A stretch of 64,000 bases of DNA, from assembly GCA_024653215.1 (NCBI GenBank), contig JANLFU010000006.1, forward strand, positions 114,606 to 178,605, given 5' to 3'. Below the pieces are notes generated by a model, which saw nothing but the letters and a program-made list of their open reading frames with translations, searched no databases and was not told where the DNA came from. A program made the translations under genes and the position numbers. The DNA is from Candidatus Saccharicenans sp. (GTDB lineage Bacteria; Acidobacteriota; Aminicenantia; Aminicenantales; Saccharicenantaceae). Positions 55,098 through 61,734 of this stretch are shown in pieces (the stretch's first letter is position 1; every line of letters begins with the position of its first letter).

Positions 55098-55445
55098 TTT
55101 TTCCTCCTGTATCTTATTGGTTATTCTTTGATAGCATATTGCTTTCTGTCCCTGCTATCAATGCAATAATTTCTGAAAAGCACTGGCTGTCCGATGACAG
55201 GACCACTTAATAAGCCAGTTTCTCTCTTAAAAAATGGCCCGGGAAGCCAGGCAGACTTAAGAACCTGCCTCTTTATGTTTACGGATATGTTGACCCAAAA
55301 GTTCAGAAATTCATATTTGGCCATATAAGATTCACAAATCTTATAGTTGTAATCACATCGCGGGGAACTTTTTGCTCCGCCATTTCGTCTTTTTAAGTGT
55401 AAACGCAACGATTTTCTGTGATAATGGAATCTGTCAGGAGGCGAA
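55098..55445. other. 348-base divergent intergenic region with a palindrome
   Basis: No supported gene. It contains the perfect palindrome ATAAGATTCACAAATCTTAT (55325-55344) and, just before the DUF4097 gene, an extended -10 TGTGATAAT (55417-55425). Confidence 0.5.
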
Positions 55446-56303
55446 ATGGCAACAAATATGACAACTAAAAAAACTACCGGACTATCGAGAACCAGCCACA
55501 TTCTTGGTCTCTCGATATTGCTAATGATGACCTTAGTTTTTAGTGCCGGTTGCCAGGATGTTATCGAGGCAACCTATAAATATGAGGAACCGTTCAGCCA
55601 GACCATCGCCGTCAAAGAACCGGGCTCATTTTCCCTGTCCAACATCAACGGGTCGATTACCGTGACCAGCGCCCCGGCCATGGAAGTGGTTATCAAGGCC
55701 ACCAAGCATGCCCGCTGGAGGAAAGAAGACCTCAATAAAATTAGAATAGACATAGTCAGCGGGGAAAAGTCAGTCATCGTCGATACCATCCATGAAAAGC
55801 GAAACCTCCAGGTTAAGGTCGACTATGAAATCACCCTGCCGGAAAATATGGCCCTGGAACTGGTTAAGACCGTAAACGGCCGGGTTAGCCTGAGCGGGAA
55901 ATTTGAGCGGGCCCAGCTCCGGACCACCAACGGAAGTATCACGGCCCGCGGTGATGTCGGCTGGCTGGAAGCTGCCACCACCAACGGCAGCCTGGACATA
56001 ACCCAGGTCAGGGGAAAAGCCAGCCTGAAGACCACCAACGGCAGCATCAAGCTGGAGCTGGATGAAATCACCGCCGACCTGGAAGCCCGGACCACCAACG
56101 GCAGCATCACCATCCGGCTGAAAAATCAGCCCAATGGCTATTTCAGCGCCCGGACCACCAACGGCAGCGTCAGGGTTGATTTCCCGGTTACGGTTGAGGG
56201 CAGCCTTTCCAGAAGAAGGGTTGAGGGCCGAATGGGCAACGGCCAGGGTCCGAGGATTGAGCTTCTTACCACCAACGGCTCCATCAGCCTCAACAGGCTG
56301 TGA
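55446..56303 (+). CDS. DUF4097-type repeat lipoprotein
   Basis: 285 residues. Lipoprotein signal ILLMMTLVFSAGC (lipid Cys near residue 36). The mature part is a series of beta-helix coils, each containing TTNGS: RTTNGSITARG, ATTNGSLDITQ, KTTNGSIKLEL, RTTNGSITIRL, RTTNGSVRVDF and LTTNGSISLNRL, with two degenerate earlier copies (NINGSITV, KTVNGRVSL). The period is about 18-21 residues, and the DNA ACCACCAACGG recurs six times (55923, 55977, 56031, 56091, 56154, 56268). DUF4097 proteins are putative adhesins or envelope-stress proteins; function unknown. ATG behind AGGAGG. Confidence 0.88.
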   Translation: MATNMTTKKTTGLSRTSHILGLSILLMMTLVFSAGCQDVIEATYKYEEPFSQTIAVKEPGSFSLSNINGSITVTSAPAMEVVIKATKHARWRKEDLNKIRIDIVSGEKSVIVDTIHEKRNLQVKVDYEITLPENMALELVKTVNGRVSLSGKFERAQLRTTNGSITARGDVGWLEAATTNGSLDITQVRGKASLKTTNGSIKLELDEITADLEARTTNGSITIRLKNQPNGYFSARTTNGSVRVDFPVTVEGSLSRRRVEGRMGNGQGPRIELLTTNGSISLNRL

Positions 56304-56661
56304 TGACGAGACCCGTTTGCCCGAGGACTGGCCCGGGTAGCCTGATTTAATCGGTGTAATTCGATTCTCCTTTAGCCTTGGGCCTTTTTAGGGATTTTGG
56401 GTTCGCCACCGTCTTGGATGATTGGACGAGAATAAAATTTTATTTGATTACAACCGAATGCTGGCCATCAGGTGGCTCCTGCCCGGCTAAAGAATAAGGT
56501 TATATAGCATATGGTAAACGACCGATTCTATCAGGGCCGAATTTAATGATGTCGAGTGTCAAGGTGTCGGTCCCGGCCCACATTTTGGTAACCAATTTTA
56601 CTGGTTGATACTTACCGATAAGCCGAATCCCTGAATTCCCCGGTTGCGACTGACAGCGGAC
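56304..56661. other. 358-base convergent intergenic region
   Basis: It lies between the 3' ends of two convergent genes. I see no gene, clear terminator or repeat in it. Confidence 0.4.
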
Positions 56662-57384
56662 TTACTTTTTTAGCGCCCGGGAGAGTTCTTCGATAGTCTG
56701 GTGCAAGCGGATGACTATGACCGGGGTCTTGATGTTTTCATAGAGAATTTTGGAAGGATTGTGGCTGGCCCCGTAAAATCCGGCGTTGGCTTCCTGGTTA
56801 ACCCGCAGGGTTCCGCCCTTCAAAGAAATTCCGGCGAACAGCCCTTTGCTCTTGGAATAGGAATATATTTCGGCTTCCATTTCCAGGTCGGTGCTGGCCT
56901 CGGCGCTCCGGCCGACCGGACCGGCCGAGACACTCATATCGGCTCCCAGCGTTATCTTGTTGGAGGCAATATTTTCCACTCCCTGCCTGTTCTTGAACAC
57001 CAGCACGATGTCGGCTTTCTGGACTCCAATCTGCCAGCCGAAGCTGCCGCCGATGAGGTCGACAAACAGCGGGTTGCTCCACTGCCCGTCCTTCCTCCTG
57101 ATCATGACTATGCCCCGGCCGTACTGCCCGCCGATTCCCCAGGCCGCCTTGACCACGCCCGGAAAGATGGCCAGTCCTTCGGCCTTTTCCAGCAGTCGGG
57201 CCGGAATTCCTTCTTCCTTCAGGCTGGCCAGGTCTTTTATGACTTCAATGGCCCGGGCCACTCTTTCTTCACCGGGCCGCGAGTCAGCTTGTTTCTGACC
57301 GGAGAAGCAGGGGCTGGCCATCAGGAGAATAAGCAGTCCGATCGCAAAATTTAACAGGATGATCTTTTCCAGGCTGTTTTTCAT
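56662..57384 (-). CDS. Secreted SYLF-domain (Ysc84-like) lipid-binding protein
   Basis: 240 residues. Signal peptide (LNFAIGLLILLMASPCFSG). The SYLF domain is recognisable from LLEKAEGLAIFPGVVKAAWGIGGQYGRGIVMIR through LIGGSFGWQIGVQKADIVLVFKN, ITLGADMSVSAGPVGR and YSYSKSKGLFAGISLKGG. SYLF domains bind phosphoinositides or other membrane lipids. In bacteria they are exported proteins of uncertain role. Given possible inositol lipids in this organism (ino1 at 8452), a lipid-binding role is plausible but unproven. Confidence 0.9.
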   Translation of the reverse strand: MKNSLEKIILLNFAIGLLILLMASPCFSGQKQADSRPGEERVARAIEVIKDLASLKEEGIPARLLEKAEGLAIFPGVVKAAWGIGGQYGRGIVMIRRKDGQWSNPLFVDLIGGSFGWQIGVQKADIVLVFKNRQGVENIASNKITLGADMSVSAGPVGRSAEASTDLEMEAEIYSYSKSKGLFAGISLKGGTLRVNQEANAGFYGASHNPSKILYENIKTPVIVIRLHQTIEELSRALKK

Positions 57385-57556
57385 GGTTAATCCCTTTCTT
57401 CATTTAATTCTAATACCTTTTAACCCGGTCGGCAACAATCGTCCGTTGACAGGCAGTCTGATCTGGATTGAATACTGGGTCAAAATTAATCATTGCCAGA
57501 AATTAGCCAATAGGGTAGTTTAAATAAATCAGGCGGAAGGAGCCAAACCGGAAGTC

Positions 57557-58489
57557 ATGGATATCTTTGCCCGGGCCTTTGAGGTGGTGGCCGCCCAGCT
57601 GGGCATAGCCGTGGTCGGCTTTTTTGTCTTCCGAGGTCAGATCCAGGACAAGGAGAGCATCCTAAAATTTCTTTCCACCCTGGGCATCGACCTGGCCCTG
57701 CCCTTTTTTTCTTTCAGCATCATCGTCAAGAATTTCGACCCGGGCAGTTTCCGACAGTGGTATGTTTATCCCCTGTGGTGGCTGGGCTTAACCGCCGGCC
57801 TCGCCCTTCTGTCTCTATTTTTCACCCTGGTCTCCCGCGGCAACCGGGAGTTCTTTCTGTCACTCTTTTTCCAGAACGGGATTTTTTTCCCGGTGGCCCT
57901 GCTGACCGGGCTGTTCGGGGCCAATTCAGCCGAGGTGGCCGTGCTGTTCATTTTCATGATGTTCTATCCGAGTTTCTTCTTCCTGGTCATTCCGGCCGTG
58001 CTGGGGATGAAACAGAAAGCCAGGTGGCAGAGGGTCTTATCACCGGTCTTCCTGGCCACGGTCCTGGCCGTTCTGCTCAAGCTGGGTGGCCTCGATGTCT
58101 ACCTCCCGAACTTTCTGAAAAGCACCTTTCTGGCCGTGGGGGCACTTTCCACCCCGATCATTTTTCTCATCCTGGGTGGTAACATCTACCTGGACCTGGC
58201 CGGAACGAAAAAAATATATGCCGGCCGGGTGGCCTGGTTTGTCCTGGTTAAGAATTTTATCTTCCCGGCCCTGGGTCTGCTGGCCATCAAATATTTGCGG
58301 ATTCCCCAGCCAATATCTTTGATCTTAATCCTGCAATGCGCGGTGCCGCCGCTGACAGTGGTCCCGATCCTGGTCGGCCGGGCCGGGGGCAACCGGGCCT
58401 TTGTCAACCAGCTGTTCGTGGCCAGTGCCCTGGTCTCCATCGTCAGCCTGCCTCTTTTTCTCTACCTGTTCAACAGGTTAGGCTTTTGA
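57557..58489 (+). CDS. AEC-family (auxin efflux carrier-like) transporter
   Basis: 310 residues with about ten hydrophobic helices, among them VVAAQLGIAVVGFFVF, LALPFFSFSIIV, FFSLFFQNGIFFPVALLTGLFG and STPIIFLILGGNIYL. The two-half layout and the motif CAVPPLTVVPILVGRAGGN near residue 270 match the Mem_trans/AEC family, which exports or imports organic anions. Substrate unknown. ATG at 57557. Confidence 0.85.
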   Translation: MDIFARAFEVVAAQLGIAVVGFFVFRGQIQDKESILKFLSTLGIDLALPFFSFSIIVKNFDPGSFRQWYVYPLWWLGLTAGLALLSLFFTLVSRGNREFFLSLFFQNGIFFPVALLTGLFGANSAEVAVLFIFMMFYPSFFFLVIPAVLGMKQKARWQRVLSPVFLATVLAVLLKLGGLDVYLPNFLKSTFLAVGALSTPIIFLILGGNIYLDLAGTKKIYAGRVAWFVLVKNFIFPALGLLAIKYLRIPQPISLILILQCAVPPLTVVPILVGRAGGNRAFVNQLFVASALVSIVSLPLFLYLFNRLGF

Positions 58490-58599
58490 TTCTGGCGGTA
58501 AAAAAAGATTTATTTATTCCCGGTTAAGAAGGATTTTTATTTCTTTGATCTATTTCCTTTCGATTATGCTTATCTTGAAGATTGAAGGAGTTAGAAGCA

Positions 58600-58710
58600 T
58601 TGATTTTTGTCTTTAGATTTTTTGGGGGACTTATTTTTTCCACTGTTTTAATTCTAATAACTTTTCCTGCAATGTCGGCCTGGATTTATCTCTACCGCTG
58701 CGCTGACTGA
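58600..58710 (+). CDS. Possible 36-residue single-span membrane protein
   Basis: TTG start at 58600 with GAAGGAG nine bases upstream. The product begins MIFVFRFFGGLIFSTVLILI and ends WIYLYRCAD: one hydrophobic helix and a short charged tail with one Cys. Too short for usual gene callers. It lies between the AEC transporter and the aldo/keto reductase. Possibly a small membrane peptide; could also be chance. Confidence 0.35.
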   Translation: MIFVFRFFGGLIFSTVLILITFPAMSAWIYLYRCAD

Positions 58711-58719
58711 CGAAATTTC

Positions 58720-58748
58720 TTGACCTCTTCCCCATTAACAGGTAAAAA
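58720..58748 (+). promoter_or_regulatory. Sigma-70 promoter for the aldo/keto reductase gene
   Basis: TTGACC (58720-58725), 17-base spacer and TAAAAA (58743-58748), ending 31 bases before the ATG. Confidence 0.5.
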
Positions 58749-58779
58749 GGTAGAGAATAATTCAGCCTGAGGAGGGCTC

Positions 58780-60006
58780 ATGACGGATCGTAAAACGCTT
58801 AACAGAAGAAAATTCCTGGGAACGACGGCCGGAGCGGTGGCCGGAGTGCTGACCCTGGGCCGGCCTTCGCTTTCTGAAGAAAAGGAGCGGCCGCAGGGAA
58901 AACCGGGTGAGCCGATAACCAGGACCCTGGGCCGGACCGGTTATAAAATTCCCATCGTTTCCATGGGTGTTATGAACGCCGACAACCCGGAGCTTGTCCG
59001 CCGGGCCTATGAAGCCGGTATCAGGCATTTTGACACGGCCAATGTCTACCAGCGGGGGCGAAACGAAGAGATGGTGGGCCGGGTGCTGGTGGAAGAGTTG
59101 AAAGCCCGTGACCGGGTGGTCATTGCCACCAAGATAAATATCTTCCCCCAGCAACGGAACGCCCCGGCCGCCGAAATAAAAGATATGCACCGCAAGAGAC
59201 TGGAGGAGAGCCTGCGGCGGCTAAAGACCGACTACGTGGACATTCTATACTCGCACGACGTTTCCGACCTGGCCTGGCTGAAGAACCCGGCGGTGGTGGA
59301 GTCGCTGCTTGAATTCAAGGAGCAGAAAAAAGCCCGGTTTATCGGTTTCAGCACTCACCAGAACATGAACGAGGTCATCAAGGCGGCCATGGAGATGAAA
59401 ATTCATGACGTGGTGCTGACCAGCCTGAATTATTCTCTCTATGACTACACCGAATACCTGGAGACGCTGAAAAAGGCGGCGGCCCAGGGCCTGGGCCTGG
59501 TGGCTATGAAGACCCAGTGCCAGCAGGCCTGGTACCGGGAATCGGTTCCGGCTGAGATGAGGCGCTTTTACGAGGGACCGATAATCCACAGCGCCCTTCT
59601 GAAGTGGGCTCTCCGCCATGAATTCATCACCACGGCCGTGCCCGGCTTTACCACCTTCGAACAGCTGAATGCCGATATGCCGGTGGCCTACAACCTGGAA
59701 TACACGGAAGAAGAGAAGAAGTTCCTGGAAGACCGCCTGGTCAGGCAGCAGATGGCCGCGGTCTGCCGGGCCTGTGGCCAGTGCCAGCCTACCTGCCCCA
59801 GGGGCGTGGATCTTCCCACTATTCTCCGGGCACACATGTACGCGGCCAGCTATGGCAATTTCTACCAGGCGCGGGAAACCCTGGACGGGCTGGAATCCAG
59901 CCGGTCGATAAAAGCCTGCGCGGATTGTGAGCGGTGCGCAGCCCGTTGTGTCCGCGGGGTAAACATTGCCCGGCGGCTGGAGGAGCTCAGGATTCTTCTG
60001 GCCTGA
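58780..60006 (+). CDS. Tat-exported aldo/keto reductase with C-terminal 2[4Fe-4S] domain
   Basis: 408 residues. Twin-arginine signal LNRRKFLGTTAGAVAG at residues 7-22. The AKR barrel (about 45-320) has the conserved Asp/Tyr region FDTANVYQRGRNEEMVG and a Lys in ATKINIF. The C-terminal 75 residues have two ferredoxin-type clusters: CRACGQCQPTCPRG and CADCERCAARCVRG, each CxxCxxCxxxC. It is a periplasmic oxidoreductase that could pass electrons between its iron-sulphur clusters and a carbonyl or sugar substrate. ATG at 58780 behind GAGGAGG. Confidence 0.93.
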   Translation: MTDRKTLNRRKFLGTTAGAVAGVLTLGRPSLSEEKERPQGKPGEPITRTLGRTGYKIPIVSMGVMNADNPELVRRAYEAGIRHFDTANVYQRGRNEEMVGRVLVEELKARDRVVIATKINIFPQQRNAPAAEIKDMHRKRLEESLRRLKTDYVDILYSHDVSDLAWLKNPAVVESLLEFKEQKKARFIGFSTHQNMNEVIKAAMEMKIHDVVLTSLNYSLYDYTEYLETLKKAAAQGLGLVAMKTQCQQAWYRESVPAEMRRFYEGPIIHSALLKWALRHEFITTAVPGFTTFEQLNADMPVAYNLEYTEEEKKFLEDRLVRQQMAAVCRACGQCQPTCPRGVDLPTILRAHMYAASYGNFYQARETLDGLESSRSIKACADCERCAARCVRGVNIARRLEELRILLA

Positions 60007-60210
60007 GCACGGGAGAGCCTGGTTCTTAGAGACGATCGGAGCACCTGGATGGCCAGCTTAAAAGCGGAGGGGCCGGATGCTGTGTTCAAGCCTTTTCTGG
60101 ATGTTCCCGCTTAATTATTGGGCGGTTCGAACGACTTAAATTATGGAAAAGGTAGATTTAAGTTCAAAGAATAGGAATGAAGCCAGCTCGCGATTGCAGA
60201 ATAAGGTGAA

Positions 60211-61407
60211 ATGAGATACAAAACGAAATTGAAAAGGACTGCAATGAGGCCGGCCATAATAAAAATAAAAATCAATTCCGTAACTTGCCGTACTCTTCTT
60301 TTCGGACTGGTCTTGCTCCTGGTTTTGCTATCCTGCAGCCAGGTAAGCAGCCAGCAGCGGGGGAAGGAGTTCCTCCAGAAAGAAAAAACAACCCTACAGC
60401 AACCGAAGCTGGCTAAAATAGTCATGGGCTATTACCCGGGCTGGAAAAAATCGGAATTCAACCACAGCCTGATTGATTTTTCCGGCCTGACCCACCTGGC
60501 CCATGCCTTCACCAAGCCCGATAGCGAGGGCAACCTGGTCATAGACCCGAATTTCCTTTACCCCGAGCTGGTGGCCGCGGCGCATGATCACTCGGTTAAG
60601 GTCGTAATGAGTATCGGCGGCTGGGGCAACTGCGAGGGCTTCCCCCCGACGGCCGCTTCACCCGAAAAACGCAGCCGGTTCATAAGCCAGATCGTTGATT
60701 TCTGCCAGTTGAACGGTTACGACGGGGTGGACCTGGACTGGGAGTTCGTTTCCAACGAGCAGGAAAGTCAGAACTTCTCCGACCTGGTCAGGGAGCTTTC
60801 AACCGCGCTCAGGGCCATGGAGCCGCCGCGACTGCTGACCATGGCCGCGCCCTCGGGACCGTTCTATGGGAAATGGATAAACTTCGAGGAACTACATCCC
60901 TATTTCGATTATATCGCCCTGATGACCTACGATTATCACGGAGCCTGGTCCGACCATTCCGGCCATAATTCCCCGCTTTACACCTGCCAGAACGACCCCT
61001 GCGGTTCCTGGGATGATAGCTTCAGCTACGCGGTCATAAGGGAGATCCCGCTCGATAAACTGCTGCTGGGGATTCCGTTTTTTGGCCGTTCATTTAACAC
61101 CGGTAAGCTGTACACCCCATCGACCCAGAGCCAGTATTACACCTACACCGATATTCAGAAACTTCTGGCTTCCGGCTGGAAATACAACTGGGATTTCTGC
61201 AGCCAGGTGCCGTTTCTTCTGAGCCCGTCCAGGACCACGCTACTTTCCTTTGATGATATCCGTTCGGTTTTCCGCAAGTGTCGCTACGTGCTGGATAAGG
61301 AGCTGGCCGGGGTGATAATCTGGGAAATAACTGCCGACCGGAATAATGGCCGGCCGGAGTTGCTGCAGACCATCGCCCGGACTTTCCGCGTTCCGGCTCA
61401 GAAATAA
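60211..61407 (+). CDS. GH18-family glycosidase lipoprotein
   Basis: 398 residues. Lipoprotein signal ending LLLVLLSC. The GH18 catalytic motif DGVDLDWE is intact (D171, D174, D176 and catalytic E178); VVMSIGGWG (SxGG) and LMTYDYHGAW are also typical. It would cleave chitin or other N-acetylglucosamine-containing glycans such as peptidoglycan or N-glycans. ATG at 60211 behind AAGGTG. Another GH gene follows. Confidence 0.92.
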   Translation: MRYKTKLKRTAMRPAIIKIKINSVTCRTLLFGLVLLLVLLSCSQVSSQQRGKEFLQKEKTTLQQPKLAKIVMGYYPGWKKSEFNHSLIDFSGLTHLAHAFTKPDSEGNLVIDPNFLYPELVAAAHDHSVKVVMSIGGWGNCEGFPPTAASPEKRSRFISQIVDFCQLNGYDGVDLDWEFVSNEQESQNFSDLVRELSTALRAMEPPRLLTMAAPSGPFYGKWINFEELHPYFDYIALMTYDYHGAWSDHSGHNSPLYTCQNDPCGSWDDSFSYAVIREIPLDKLLLGIPFFGRSFNTGKLYTPSTQSQYYTYTDIQKLLASGWKYNWDFCSQVPFLLSPSRTTLLSFDDIRSVFRKCRYVLDKELAGVIIWEITADRNNGRPELLQTIARTFRVPAQK

Positions 61408-61734
61408 CACCCCCGTCTAATGTTGGTTTGGATGCTCCTTAAAAACTCAAGCTTATCCTCGATCTTTTTTCCGCAACCGGTCGCGGCTGCCGGTAAGAAT
61501 GGTGTCTGGCTGATTTCAGCCATCTTAATTCCGAATAAAGCCAGGCGCAGCGGTGGCCAGAGCCCGGCCCGGACCAGTAGGCCGGCAACCGGTCAGGATG
61601 AGTCTGGGGCTGGTTTCCGGGACTGGGTTTCCCCGGATATTCGGCCGGGAAAGAAAAGGGTAAGATAAGAGGTGAAAAAATTCCGCAAATCGTGAATAAT
61701 TTAATGGAGACATAAAAAGAAAGAGAGGGTGAAA
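61408..61734 (+). other. 327-base intergenic region before the GH42 gene
   Basis: A short frame (61420-61668) runs through it but lacks a ribosome-binding site and recognisable sequence. No promoter or terminator stands out. Confidence 0.4.

Noticed and set aside
55923..56278. Possible CRISPR-like repeat array
   Set aside because: The ACCACCAACGG repeats keep reading frame and encode TTNGS coils within a lipoprotein gene, so they are protein repeats.
61420..61668. 82-codon frame before the GH42 gene
   Set aside because: No ribosome-binding site and a composition typical of non-coding sequence.
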